This document shows, one piece after another, positions 12,501 to 23,083 of a DNA stretch of 41,206 nt; positions within the stretch are counted from its first letter, which is position 1; every line of letters begins with the position of its first letter. Below the pieces are notes generated by a model. That model saw only the letters and a program-made list of their open reading frames with translations, was not told the origin of the DNA and ran no database searches. The stretch comes from Epichloe hybrida (lineage: Eukaryota; Ascomycota; Sordariomycetes; Hypocreales; Clavicipitaceae). The position numbers were made by a program, and so were the translations under genes. Location: contig JAFEKR010000119.1 of the NCBI GenBank assembly GCA_019022495.1, positions 1-41,206 of the forward strand. The letters are read 5' to 3'.

Positions 12501-12613
12501 TCGTCGGGCTCCATATTATTGTGAAGACCAGCACCTAGGAGATTGAGTCGTCGAATTGCTCTTGGTGATGCTGGCGCCGAGCCATGGTTAGGGGCCTCGC
12601 GGTCGTCGGCCAT
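9592..12613 (-). CDS. CLC-family chloride channel / Cl-/H+ exchanger with CBS domains
   Basis: Seven exons (12613-12400, 12313-11931, 11871-10738, 10655-10323, 10262-9885, 9816-9706, 9648-9592), all phases consistent, give 869 residues. The transporter core shows GSGVAEVR (about 307-314, the GSGIPE-type anion filter), GKEGPYVH with the gating glutamate near 351, and VPAGIYIPSM (the third filter loop). Many hydrophobic helices follow in the expected order. The C-terminal exons encode a CBS-type tail including VSLDIRSPMDLVYECFVKLG. The layout resembles intracellular GEF1 / CLC-3-type proteins of endosome, Golgi or vacuole, which acidify organelles and load copper proteins in yeast. The acidic N-terminus with ERSPLLP resembles endosomal sorting signals (inference). 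The exon 5 donor is the weak GTTCGT, and the last coding exon has only 18 codons, so the 3' end is slightly less certain. Confidence 0.93.
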
Positions 12614-13550
12614 GGCAACTCTTGTTGTCTCGCGACGCCGGGTATTGCGCAGAGAGAGAGCCTGGGAAATTGTTGTATCGGGGGTTTTTTTCTTTCTATT
12701 TTTGGGTTCAGGAAGAAAAGAATAGGGTGCTAGGATCGTCGCGAGTTGCGGGTAGGTGGCACAGTTTTCTAAGAATAATGTCGGCTGCAACGAGGATCCG
12801 ACCAAGTCGCTTATCGCGGTTTGCGCGTGATGCGATGTGCACGACAGGACGGGTGGGGATTGACACAAGACGAAGAATTGTCGAAAGACGTGAACGCAGA
12901 TGGCTCAAAGATTACTCAGGGTCTTCCCGCGTCGTCTCTATATAGGGGTTGGGCAAGTCAGGATGGGTAAGAGAAGGCGGGAGGAAAGTGATAGATGGCG
13001 AAGGTAGCACCAGCACCGGTCGAGGACTCGAGATGCAGCACAGACATGGGACGGAGCTCCTTCCCACAGCAACCGTGACCTGGAGCTGGCGTGCGAAGTT
13101 CAAAGTTGCATGTCAGTCAGCACGAGCTCGGGCGACAGTTTGGGTCGGTAATAAAGGAGTCGATCCTCAAGTCGAGTCGATCGTGATGCAGGACAGGTGA
13201 TGATGAGGCCGGTGGCTCGTATGTATAGTTCAAGACGACGGGCCAAGCCTAGGAGTACATGTAGTACATAGAGCCGAGCCGAGCAGAAGATGTCTCAACT
13301 TGATGCATTTGCCCCAAGCATCAGCCTCGATTTGTTTGATGGAGGCACGAGGATCGCCTGTGACGACCGACTGGCTTTGTTCGGCTTTGCGACCCCTGTC
13401 GGCGGTCAGATGAGAAGTCCCTGGATCCACTAGGCCAAGAAGGGGGACACGAGGCAGTCATAAGTTCGTGGTGTACGTAGTCATGGTGTAGTCATGGACT
13501 CATGGTGCGGTCATGGTGGTTGTCGGCCATGTTGCATCCCGCCAGGTGCC

Positions 13551-13590
13551 AGAGCTTGCCAGAGCTTGCCAGAACTTGCCAGAACTTGCT
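13551..13590. repeat. 10-bp tandem repeat (AGAGCTTGCC / AGAACTTGCC)
   Basis: Four units with exact 10-bp spacing, about 420 nt upstream of the Sas10 start codon. A similar period-10 array with the same AGCTTGCCA core lies upstream of dephospho-CoA kinase (33071-33106). Confidence 0.9.
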
Positions 13591-13770
13591 GCTCAAAGCA
13601 GATGAAAAAGACATCCGACGTCACTTGTCAGAAAAGTCATCGCTAGCAATCCATGTCTTTGTACAATGTATGCATGAAACATTCGCCCCCCGAGCTCCTG
13701 CAGGCCCAAAGTGGCACAGAACCAGGGGGACGCAACCCAGTGCTGCTGCGGGGCCAAGTACATTGTACTT

Positions 13771-13795
13771 TGTAGATTGTAGATTGTAGATTGTA
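13771..13795. repeat. GTAGATT tandem repeat
   Basis: Three to four copies of a 7-bp unit (GTAGATT), 220 nt upstream of the Sas10 start codon. Confidence 0.75.
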
Positions 13796-14011
13796 TGTAC
13801 ATGCAAGTCACTCTCGAATTCTGCACTTTTTTACAATCCATTTAGAGCTGGAGCACGCTTCTTATCTTATCGCCCCAGCAAATTTGCGGGGCCGTGGCAG
13901 AAAAAAGTTGTTCCCGCTAGAGTGCGTCGTTCCATTCCGGCAAGCCGTGATTTTCTTCTGCCCAACTCGCCCACAATCACCTTGTTCAAGCCCGAGGGCA
14001 GTGTCTTGATA

Positions 14012-15913
14012 ATGGCAAAAAAGAGAAAGGGCTCCGGTCGCAATGTCGGCCCAAAGGGCCCGAAAGACCTGGATCCCTCCGATGCTCGACTTGGCCCTAT
14101 TTCTACCTACGAGGATGTCGCCGACTCGGAAGACGAGTACTTCATGGACCGGGACACGATTATGTTGGACGACGAACCAGATTCCAAGAGGAGAAGGAAG
14201 ACAGAGGCGGACATGGAACTTTCCGATGAAGAACTCCTGCCCTATCAAGATTCGGACTCGGACTCGGCGGACTCGGACTCTGATGATGATGATCTCGAAA
14301 AGGAAACACAGTCGCAGCCAAAGGCTACCAAGGGCTCCAAACGGAAAAATCAGGACGGCGAGGACGACGGAAATCCAGGTGAAGATGAAGAGGGAGAGTC
14401 TGGCTGGTGGGGATCTTCCAAGCAAGAATACTATGACGCCGATAACATTGAGACCGAAGCCGATGCCCTTGAAGAAGAAACCGAAGCTAAAAGACTGCAG
14501 AAAAAGAAGCTCTCCAAGATGACAGAAGAAGACTTTGTATTTGACGGCGACGAATGGCTGGCTGGTGAATCCGAGGCCGAAAAAGATGAAGACAAGGTGG
14601 TCGAGGTACTCAAGGACATCGAGGTCACACCCGATATGAGCGCGGAAGAGCGCGCACGGCTTTTGTCGACAAGATATCCCGAGTTCGAGTACTTGGCAAA
14701 CGAACTTGAAGAGCTTCAGCCGGTATTGGCCAACCTCAAAGCAGATGCTGCTGAACAGTCAAGGATATCAATCCAAGTCATCAAGTACTGGGTCCTAGGC
14801 TGTTACGTCGCCGCCTTGACCAGCTACTTCGCCATTCTCACATCCCCGGCGAGAGATGCGAGCAAGTCTCAAAGGACTTTGTCGCCTACTGATCTACGGG
14901 ACCATGATGTCATGGAAACCATCTTACAGTGTCGCGAGGCTTGGGAGCGGGTCAAGAACTCGAGAGCCGCGCACAATGCTGCGGACGAAACTGCCATTTC
15001 GCTGGCGACAGAGGTGGATGGTGAATATGCGTTGGATGATGGTCTGGCTTCGCTAGATCAAAAGAGGGAGAAGAAGGCGTCGGTTAAGAAGGACAAGGCG
15101 GCGGCGGCTGCTGCTGCCGCCAGGCAGGCCAAGAAGCTTGAAAAGGCCAAAGCCATCGAGAGCAGCCTCGCTGATCTGTATAACCTGCCCCTGCCCTCTG
15201 GGAAGTCAAAGCGGAAATCGGCGACCATGTCGAAGGAGCAAAAGGATGACCACTCGGACTTTGGCGAAGAGGAGACCCTGGATGCTCGCGCCGCGGCAGA
15301 CAAGGCCGCCCGCAGGAAGAGCCTCAAGTTCTACACGTCACAGATTGCGCAAAAGGCCATCAAGCGTGCTGGAGCTGGACGCGATGCTGGAGGAGACATG
15401 GACATACCTCATCGAGAACGTCTCAGGGATCGCCAAGCACGACTGCTCGCCAAAGCTGAACAGCGAGGCAAGGGAGGTTCCAAGCATGGCGCTGATCTCG
15501 GCGAAGACAGTGACGGCAATGATGACGGTGCCACTGCCAATGCCATCCGCGGCGACGAAGATGAATACTACGATATGGTGGCTCACAAGTCAAAGAGCAA
15601 GCGCGACGACAAGGCAGCTCGATACACGGCCTACGCAGCCGCTAGCAAGGCAGACAGAGTCGTGGAGATGGAGCAGATTGGTGAGGATGGCAAGAGAAAG
15701 ATTACATACGCCATTGAGAAGAACAAGGGCCTGGCACCCAAGAGGAACAAGGACGTCAGAAACCCAAGAGTCAAGAGGAGAAAGCAGTACGAGGCTAAGC
15801 AGAAGAAACTGAAGAGCATGAAGCCTGTCTGGCAAGGTGGTGAGCCCAAAGGCGGATACAGAGGAGAGCTGTCTGGTATCAACACCGGGGTCATCAAGAG
15901 TGTTAAGTTGTAG
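14012..15913 (+). CDS. Sas10/Utp3 family U3 snoRNP (SSU processome) protein
   Basis: Intronless, 633 residues from MAKKRKGSGR. The frame is open 30 codons further upstream, but MAKKRK is the expected family start. The protein is nucleolar and takes part in early 18S rRNA processing as part of the small-subunit processome. Visible features are a long acidic, Asp/Ser-rich N-terminal third (runs such as DSDSDSADSDSDDDD), a helical Sas10/Utp3/C1D middle domain beginning around LSTRYPEFEYLANELEELQ, several Lys/Ala-rich coiled-coil segments, and the highly conserved C-terminal Sas10 domain (last about 70 residues: NKDVRNPRVKRRKQYE, KKLKSMKPVW, GGYRGELSGI). Length and order match fungal Sas10. The gene is divergent from the CLC gene and 470 nt upstream of COG1 on the same strand. 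Confidence 0.94.
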   Translation: MAKKRKGSGRNVGPKGPKDLDPSDARLGPISTYEDVADSEDEYFMDRDTIMLDDEPDSKRRRKTEADMELSDEELLPYQDSDSDSADSDSDDDDLEKETQSQPKATKGSKRKNQDGEDDGNPGEDEEGESGWWGSSKQEYYDADNIETEADALEEETEAKRLQKKKLSKMTEEDFVFDGDEWLAGESEAEKDEDKVVEVLKDIEVTPDMSAEERARLLSTRYPEFEYLANELEELQPVLANLKADAAEQSRISIQVIKYWVLGCYVAALTSYFAILTSPARDASKSQRTLSPTDLRDHDVMETILQCREAWERVKNSRAAHNAADETAISLATEVDGEYALDDGLASLDQKREKKASVKKDKAAAAAAAARQAKKLEKAKAIESSLADLYNLPLPSGKSKRKSATMSKEQKDDHSDFGEEETLDARAAADKAARRKSLKFYTSQIAQKAIKRAGAGRDAGGDMDIPHRERLRDRQARLLAKAEQRGKGGSKHGADLGEDSDGNDDGATANAIRGDEDEYYDMVAHKSKSKRDDKAARYTAYAAASKADRVVEMEQIGEDGKRKITYAIEKNKGLAPKRNKDVRNPRVKRRKQYEAKQKKLKSMKPVWQGGEPKGGYRGELSGINTGVIKSVKL

Positions 15914-16383
15914 ATTCAACCCGCCAATGTTCCGTACACGTACACGTACATATCTACATAGATTACACCCACACTGGTCGTCGTGGCCCTCGATGGGTTT
16001 TTTTTTTCCTTTTCCGCCATGATGCTTTGTGTTTCTACTCGGTGGGTGCGGCATCTGATGTTTGTCTGGTCGTTTCTTTTCGCTGGTCCCAGACGAGCTG
16101 CGCTTGCCCCACCAACGCCAAGCTAATCACATCCCATCGAATTTCCATCAAATTTCCCATCAAATGCATGCCATGCCAAGCGGCCACGACACATACTATT
16201 CATGACAGCATTGATAGGTGCATCGTGCAACCATTACAACACCAATCGACGACGACACCACAACTCCCAGCTTCTGTTGCTTGCTGGCGCATCGTGTCTC
16301 GCATTTGCAAAACTACTTCTGGGTTGCATTCTCCAATGACGCACTGATAGAATCGTTCAGCCAACAAAGCGCTCATCGCCGCA
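15914..16383. other. Intergenic region, Sas10 3' flank and COG1 promoter
   Basis: 470 nt. It begins with a GTACACGTACACGTAC repeat just after the Sas10 stop codon, then a T-run. No gene seen. Confidence 0.6.
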
Positions 16384-18749
16384 ATGGCGTCGACAATCCC
16401 CGACCCTGCGACACTCGGCTCCTCCGCCGACATCTTCTCCGGAACTTACACCCTTCCGCAGATCCGATCCCTTCACAAGTCGCTGCATTCTCAAATCGAA
16501 GAAAAGTCGGCCCGTTTACGGACCCAGGTTGGGAGCTCGTATCGCGAACTGCTTGGTACCGCAGACACCATCGTTCACATGCGTCGTGAGAATGACCAGG
16601 TGCAGCATCTCCTGGGACAAATGGGCGGCCGTTGTGGACGAAGCGTAATCTCTTCAAAAGCCGCGGGACTGGCGAAATTCCTGACGAGAGAGAAGAGCCC
16701 CGGTGCAAACGAGACGGCTAGACTGAGGCTCCTCGAGTCCTGCAATCTCACGGCGGGAAGGATCCTCCACGGCGGCGGCATCGCCGACAAACAGATGGGA
16801 AAGGGGGAGAGGCTGGTGATTGCTACCAAGATCTTCGTGATGAGTCGGTTACTCGTCAAAAACCTGAAGGAAGAGGCGATAGCCCAAGACGTCCAGCAGG
16901 CCACCGATGCTGCGAGCAAATCACTCGACTCGCTGCGAAGAAGGATCCAACGAAGCGTTGAGCGGCTGCTGGAAAAAGTGGACGACAATGGGGATACCGA
17001 AGATGTCATCAAGGCTCTCTCCGCTCACAGCCTTGCCAATAGTTCAGGCGCAAAACATGTCATCCGGCACTTCCTTCGAGTGAGACAGCGCGCCATGGAG
17101 AAGACGCTCGACATGGACCAGGACGAACGAACAACGACAACAGAAGATGTGGTTCACAGCCTCAGACTCTACACGAGAACTATTCTCGATGTGCAGGCGT
17201 TGGTCCCCCTCAAGCTTTCGCAAGCTTTATCAAACCTGAAGAGCCAACGGCTCCTGGCGGATGCCTCGTTGAACAAAATCGAGGGATTGCGACTAGACAT
17301 CTACGGGCGCTGGTGCAGCGAAGAGATGCGGGACTTTACGCCATTTGTCAGACACGACGATCTGGATGCCAAACAAGCGAGAGAAATGCTGAGCAATTTT
17401 GCAGAGCAGGGGGGGGAAGTGATTCTGTCCGGTTTGAAAAAGACACTCAATCACATGGCAGACTTCAAATCCATAATCGACTTGCGTACACAAGTGCTGC
17501 AGCTCTGGATCCGCGACGGCGGCAGAGCAAGAGGCTTTGATCCGCAGGAAATGCAAGACGACTTGCGAGAGATGATCAATGCACGACTCCTCGCGGTGGT
17601 GGAGGCAAAAGCAGCGAAACTACGCCTCGTCGGCTCGGAAATCAAGGCCACTCTCGAAGGGTGGCAAGACGGTGTGTCGGACAAGAACAAGGGCCTCTGG
17701 GACTGCGACGACGGGTACGATGTCGCGCTATCGAATGGCGCTGCGCCTTTTCTGCAAGAAGTCGTGTCGCGACTACACGGCCGCAATGATGCCGTGTCCA
17801 GGGCCTCACATGGCTACAGATCGTGGTTCCACATCATTGATGATGTCAAGACGGTGGTGGAGCAGCTTCGCAAGCAGCGATGGGACAACGACTACGAGGA
17901 GGTCGAGGACGAGGACACGATTGAAGAAAGACAAAGGGTTCTCAGCAAGGAGGACCCGACGAGGCTGCAGGAAAAGCTGCACGAGACGCTCGATGCATCC
18001 TTTGACGCTCTCGAGAAGCAGATTCATCAGCTGTGGGAACAGCACAGCGAACATGGCTCCAGCGGTGCCATGTCAATCTATCTCATCCGCGTGATTCGAG
18101 ATATCCGCGCACAACTGCCCGAGCGTCCCGCGGTGAAAGGCTTTGGTCTACGCATGGTTCCCCGTTGGCACGGCCGAATTGCGGCCATGGCGTCTCGCTC
18201 TGCGGTCGAGGACTTCATCACCAACGGACTGTCGGATAAGAGCGTGGCCATGAAGCCACTCTGGGAAGGGCAGCCACCTCTCCCAAGCCAGCCCTCTCCG
18301 AGCGTCTTTCATTTCCTGCGCAACTTGTCGCTGTCCATGACAGACCTAGGCGTTGATCTGTGGACGCCCGCGGCGGTGGGTGAGCTGAAGAAGCAAATTG
18401 GCGAGCAACTGTGCGAGGCATGGCGTAGGGAGCTAGGGAGTCTCACAACGGAAGAAGAAAGAAGCAAGCGGGATGGGAAAATAATGGCGAAAGTGAAGAG
18501 CCAATGGATCAGCAAGAGTCAAAGTCTGTGGACAATGCCAGGGATGTATGTACACAATGGCTGTTTGAGGTGGCGTTGCTACGATGCTGCCTTGGCAACG
18601 GGCAGGCCGACGCGGCCAACGACTATGCCAAGTTGGATGAGGAATTATTCGAGAGGAGCGGGCTTGACGGAGCGGCGAGGAAGAAGGTGGCCAAGATGGC
18701 GGGCGATTTCTGGGGGAGAGTCACCCTGTTATTCGGCTTGTTGGCATGA
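16384..18749 (+). CDS. Conserved oligomeric Golgi complex subunit 1 (COG1), apparent frameshift near 3' end
   Basis: COG1 is a lobe-A subunit of the COG tether for retrograde intra-Golgi vesicles. The N-terminal part (ADIFSGTYTLPQIRSLHK, then SARLRTQVGSSYRELLGTAD, then a heptad-like helical stretch) is the Vps51/COG1-type tethering domain. Helical sequence continues uninterrupted in frame to about 18490. Beyond that point the original frame turns into low-complexity sequence running to 18909. The next frame instead encodes ARDVCTQWLFEVALLRCCLG, then LDEELFERSGLDGAARKKV and AGDFWGRVTLLFGLLA, which is the expected COG1 C-terminus, stopping at 18749. The switch lies between about 18470 and 18500, near GGGAAAATAATGG. 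It needs one extra base (or two fewer), or an intron of length 3n+2. The one good-looking GT..AG pair (18493-18541, 49 nt) has the wrong length. A sequencing indel or a real mutation is likely. Full length would be about 788 residues. Confidence 0.88.
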
Positions 18750-18936
18750 AGCAGAAGATGATGAGATGGGGGGGGGAGGGGGTTGTGGAAGAATAAAAAC
18801 AAGTGGCTATCTACTCTTTTGTTCACGGCATTCGTCCCCCCGCCCTCCTCGTCCTGACAAAAACCTAAGCTCCTTGAAATCGTGGGGAGGGGGGGGGGGG
18901 GATACATAGTCATGGGTTTCTTTTCCCCTCCCTCAA

Positions 18937-19810
18937 TCACAGCTTATGTCTCTTCTCACCACTCGCCATCTTGCGAAACTCCTCCTGCGGAATCCCCCTC
19001 ACGAACCTGTCCAAGCCAGCAAACACCTCGTGCACGCTCTGCGCATTATGCACGTCCACATCCGGCCTCCTCAGCAACTTCTTTATCCCCAGTATGCTCT
19101 CGGCATTCAAGTGCTCGCCCAGCCGCTCGTCCACCTCCCGCAGGACCCTCTCGCGGAACATCCCATCCTCGCCCTCGCCAAAGTCGAAAATCTCATTGAC
19201 GAACCCGCACGCCTTGAGCTCCCCCGCGGGAATCCGCTTGCTCATGAGCAACGCCTCGTTCGCCCTGGCAGGGCCGAGGCGCGACGCCAGCGCGCGCGAG
19301 GCACCCCCCTCCGCGACCAGGCCCAGCGACGAAAAGGGCGTGAGCAGAAAGGCGCGCGGCGTGCAGTACACAAAGTCGGCCCAGCCCACGACGGCGGCCG
19401 ACAGGCCCACGACGGGCCCGTTGAGCGCCGCCACAATGACCTTGGGGTGGTGCGCAAAGGCGTGCGTGATGAAGAGGTTGTGCGCTACGAAGGTCTCGAG
19501 CCACGTCCTGTGCGCGTCGGCGGACGTCGTGGGGGATTCGCGACCGATCGAGACGTCTGCGCCGCTGAGGACGGATGTGAGCTCGATACATTCAACAAAG
19601 GAGAAGAAAAAGAACTCACGCCGAGAAATATCGTCCCCTGCCCGTAATGACCGTCGTCACGACCTCGTCGTGCCTGGCAATCTCGTTCATGCTCGTCGCC
19701 AGATCAAAGTAGTGGTCGTGCGATAGCGCGCCCAGCTTCTTCTCGTTGTTGATCGTGACGACGGCCACGCGGCCGCGGTACTTGACGCTTATGACTGGGT
19801 TAGAGGCCAT
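18937..19810 (-). CDS. Enoyl-CoA hydratase/isomerase family protein, probably peroxisomal enoyl-CoA delta-isomerase
   Basis: Two exons, 19810-19620 and 19564-18937 (55-nt intron, donor GTGAGT, acceptor CCTCAG), give 272 residues starting MASNPVISVKYRG. The crotonase fold is shown by TGRGRYFSAGADVS (first oxyanion-hole loop, spanning the splice site), ALNGPVVGLSAAVVGWADFVY (second loop, about 111-131) and SSLGLVAEGGASRALASRLG. Glu149 in that last stretch matches the catalytic glutamate of Eci1-type delta3,delta2-enoyl-CoA isomerases rather than hydratases. The C-terminus KRHKL ends in HKL, a variant type-1 peroxisomal signal, which suits beta-oxidation of unsaturated fatty acids. Isomerase versus another crotonase activity is inferred. 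The gene ends 187 nt from the COG1 stop codon in convergent orientation. Confidence 0.88.
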
Positions 19811-20272
19811 TTCCAACTTTGAATCTTGTTCAAGAGATACAGAGCTCTGCTGTTCCGAATGGGCGGCGCGTTTTCAGGAACGGAGGGGGATTGAGGTGAT
19901 GGTCCGTAGCCGCGGTCACATGTAGGTGCTCCAATTCCGCCCCACATTATCTGGGATACCTCGGCCCGTGGAAGAGGCGGGGGGGCGTGCATCATCATCA
20001 TCATCATCATCATGGAATCGTAGACGCGCCAGGGTCCAGGGTCCGAATACGAACTGGGCCTGCAGAGTCCACGCTCTTCGTAAGTGAGAATATTTATGCA
20101 TGTCTATCATACGACCAGGTAGAATAAGAACGAAACCGAAAAAGAAACCCCGCCGGATTGGATGCCCTTGCAGAGAGACCGCATCACCAAACGCCGCTCT
20201 ATGTATGCATCTTCCCAACACATGTCTTTTTGGTATTTTTCCCTCCCGTCACATCTTGATACCAGCTCCGTC
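19811..20272. other. Promoter of the isomerase gene and RPA49 3' flank
   Basis: 462 nt. It contains (CAT)8 at 19990-20013 and no convincing gene. Confidence 0.6.
19990..20013. repeat. (CAT)8 microsatellite
   Basis: Eight perfect trinucleotide units, about 180 nt upstream of the isomerase start codon. Confidence 0.95.
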
Positions 20273-21733
20273 CTACTTACGACGTGGTGCTATTGTCCTT
20301 TGTTTGGGAAAGTGCAATGGCAACGTCAGTCTCGCTACCTGTATCGTCTGCACCCCCCCCTCGGCTTTTTTACTAACAGGCCTTACGCGGCAACCTATCT
20401 CGTGAAAGTAATTATTCATCCCCCTTTGGTCTAGTCTCAAGTCGTCTCTCAGATTCTGTGTGTCCACTTCAAAATTGTCCACTATGCAGGCAAACACACA
20501 GCAGTGCGCTTTGAGAAGATCAATGTGGAATTTTCTCAGGACGCCAGCGTCTGAGAATTTGCGGCGGATGTTTTCCACTACTGCTTCGGGTGCGGGTGAC
20601 AGCAGTTCGCGAAGCTTGTCTCGTGGGGGGACCTTTCGCGTGTTCCGTTGCTTGCCTGGCGTGGTACTCAGATAGAAGGTGAGCACAAAATTGAAATATC
20701 GGAGCACCCGCAAGCGTGTGATGGCATCGTTGTTGGTGGCAATGGCGTTGACTCTGGCGGCTACGAATCGTGACACCGTTTGAATGCCTTCCTTGTGTTG
20801 GGCTCTCTCCTGCCATTCTCTAATGGGTACGAGATTGAGAATGTCAGCTCCGATGATGGAGTTCGGATCATATACATCTTGGATATCCTGGGCGTCGAGG
20901 TTGGCCTTGGGCACAGGCTTGGCTTCGTCAACCTCTGCTTGCAGCTGTTCTTTCGTGGACATTTGCGTGGTAATTTGACCAACAGATTCCAGGACTGCCT
21001 TTCCAGCCGGATTGATCTCTGCAGGGGCATCTCCAGGCTTGCTTTGTGGCGCAATAGCGTTGAGGGCCTTCTCACGGATAGCCTTCTTGGCCTTCTTCGT
21101 ACCAAATGTTTGGCCCAGGTCAATGCGACGTTCCATCATGCTCTGGTAGAGCAAGTCAGTTTTCTTGCTTCATATGTACCATTTCTTTCAGAGTCATGGG
21201 GACATTCCCGTACCTTGTCGATTTCACTCTCGCTGGTGGAAATTTCTGCAACCTGCTTGGCACGAACTAGGCCTCGGACCACCATCCTCTTTGCCTCTAC
21301 AACGTCTAGTTTTCCATTTTTGGGGTCGTAGACTCCGACAAAGTGATTCAGTAGCCGAGCAGATCCCCTGGGTTCTTCTTCTCTCGCCGTATAGTCTAAA
21401 GTCTGGTGGGTTCTTGAGTGCAACAGTAGTTCCTTGGTGAAGCCATTTTTTGACTTGGTCTTGGGGCTGTCTCTGGGTTGGTACGGGTGGAAGGCCATCT
21501 TTTGCGAGATTTCGATACCCGGCGTTGTAGCTGGACATCCAAAAGTCAATCGCAAGATGGAAAATTCTTGTTCAAGAACAACATCACTTACCAATTACAG
21601 GCGGGCAAAACTTGGGTCGCAGCACCGAAGAAACTGCCACTGTTGAGGGTGGCACATCCAGCACAACCTTTTTTTTCGGCTTTGCAGACGACTCGCTGTC
21701 TCTCTTCCGCTTCTTAGGGTCATTTTCCTTCAT
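20273..21733 (-). CDS. DNA-directed RNA polymerase I subunit RPA49
   Basis: Three exons, 21733-21592, 21530-21214 and 21142-20273 (61- and 71-nt introns), give 442 residues. The A49 subunit forms a heterodimer with A34.5 on RNA polymerase I and helps initiation and elongation at rDNA, in the nucleolus. The N-terminus is basic (KKRKRDSESSAKPKKK, a probable nuclear signal). Next come a dimerisation-domain stretch (FHPYQPRDSPK, EELLLHS-like, DYTAREEEPRGSARLLNHFVGVYDPKNGKLDVVEA) and a linker with MMERRIDLGQTFGTKKAKKAI. The C-terminal tandem winged-helix domain is DADILNLVPIREW-like and ends with VARLTLPLHFPKQR. Order and length fit fungal A49. The start is chosen at MKENDPKKRK, although the frame stays open 18 codons upstream. 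Confidence 0.92.
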
Positions 21734-22681
21734 TCTAAAATGCAAGTTGGGACAGTCTAGTGCCAGTGTATCCGAAACCCTCGACAATAAAAGGAAAGGC
21801 AGGTTGCGAGGCCCCAGACGACGGGCTTCAGGTCTTCAGGTGCAGTGGGTTGATTGTCGCCCAAAAAATTTTGGAACCCACCCGTCCGTCAAAAGAGTCA
21901 CAGAAGTCAAAAGAGTGGCATAAAAATCTTGGGCCGCTCATTACCTGGGGCGGTGAAGACGAGCGGTCGGACCCCACCACGACAAGCCTGCCTGGTGCTC
22001 GCTTAACAAGTCCTGGTGCACGGAACGTTGGATCGACGTCACTGCTCGGTTGCGGTGAGCATTGACAAGCTGCCCACAGCGAAGCTCAACCGAGAAAAAT
22101 ACACCAGACCGATGCAGCACAATTGCTGTAGACGGAGGGCTCTTTATTGTTGTTGATCAATTGACCTGACGATGGGCAGCGGAAGCAATTGTATGTTTTT
22201 TTTTTTTTTTAAAAGTGAATGTGAAATTGCTCATTAACATAATCCCAGCTCGGTTTTGTTTTTTTAAAGTTTGGATATTCCGAAACCATTTGCGCAAACG
22301 TTCACGTGCATATAAGTGCAGGCCACGATTCGAGTCTAGAAGCAAATTGTGTTTTGTTTATTTGTCAGAGCAACGTGCCAATCTAGTATTCAGCAGGCGT
22401 CCTCGCGTGACAGCTTGCTCCTCGTTGGCGATCCCTGAACGCCTTCCTAGTACCCGACCGTTTCCTTGACCATTTACCCATCTCTCATCACGCCCATAAA
22501 AAACATCGTAGCTCGGATTGGTGGACTGAGCTCTCGTTGATGTAATCCCAAAAGGTAAATCCCTATCGTGACCACCAGCCGCCCTGCCCCATCTCCCAGC
22601 TTCGTTTGTACATGTCCTTCGGACGTAAGGATTCGAAAACTTCATGAAAGATGCGTCAAGCCAGGTAGTAGTGCGAGGCGT
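21734..22681. other. Intergenic region, RPA49 promoter and eL41 3' flank
   Basis: About 950 nt with A/T-runs (around 22197-22210). Open frames here are short and unlike any family I know. Confidence 0.6.
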
Positions 22682-22817
22682 TTACTTGCTGTGGGGTTGT
22701 TAGCAAAGTGATCCAAAATGTCACCAAGAACTGAGGGCAAACTTACGATCGCGCTCTCATCTTTCTTCTCTTTCGCTTGAGGCGACGAACGCGCTTCTTT
22801 CTCCACTTGGCTCTCAT
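22682..22817 (-). CDS. 60S ribosomal protein eL41, 25 residues
   Basis: Exon 22817-22747 reads MRAKWRKKRVRRLKRKRRKM and then RARS. A 58-nt intron (donor GTAAGT, branch GCTAACA, acceptor CCCACAG) separates it from the last 7 nt (22688-22682), which complete Ser, add Lys and give TAA. The 25-residue, Arg/Lys-rich product is essentially the universal eukaryotic eL41, which forms a single helix bridging the ribosomal subunits. It is so short that ordinary open-frame searches miss it. A 5' UTR intron is also likely (GTAAGTAAT donor at 22967, CGCAG acceptor at 22828, 11 nt before the ATG). That structure is common in fungal ribosomal protein genes. Confidence 0.95.
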
Positions 22818-22827
22818 CTTGACCGAT

Positions 22828-22967
22828 CTGCGAATTTGTTATTCAACCTGTAATATGTGTTGCAAGCGCGTGCTGGTGACATTGCCAGTGATCATTGCAT
22901 GCTTCACCAGAAGATTGACAAAGTCCAGCAATGTCTCTAACTTGCGCGAGACTAGAATATTACTTAC
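22828..22967 (-). other. Probable 5' UTR intron of eL41
   Basis: 140-nt segment bounded by GTAAGT and CGCAG on the minus strand, ending 10 nt before the eL41 ATG. Splicing is inferred from consensus sites only. Confidence 0.55.
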
Positions 22968-23077
22968 TGATTCGTGGATGAGAATCGTGCTTGGATGAAA
23001 TGCAACGGAAAGAGGGAGCGGGGGAAATTCAAGAGGTTAAACAAAGTCCCCATGTAGGGCATGAAACCCGCTAAGGT

Positions 23078-23083
23078 CACGTG
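23078..23083. promoter_or_regulatory. CACGTG E-box between divergent genes
   Basis: Palindromic CACGTG about 110 nt upstream of the inferred eL41 leader. It is a plausible binding site for a Cbf1-like bHLH factor. Only the sequence supports it. Confidence 0.4.

Larger units (their letters stand above)
12614..14011. other. Divergent promoter region of CLC and Sas10 genes
   Basis: 1.4 kb between two divergent start codons. It includes a period-10 tandem repeat (13551-13590), a TCATGG-rich stretch (about 13482-13520), a GTAGATT repeat (about 13771-13795) and polypyrimidine tracts. No convincing gene. Confidence 0.6.

Noticed and set aside
18493..18541. 49-nt intron (GTGAAG to GCCAG) as the explanation of the COG1 frame break
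   Set aside because: Removing 49 nt leaves the reading frame in the wrong phase for the conserved C-terminus.
18946..19726. Two long open frames antisense to the enoyl-CoA isomerase gene (233 and 251 codons)
   Set aside because: The minus-strand protein has crotonase motifs and a clean intron; the antisense frames have none.
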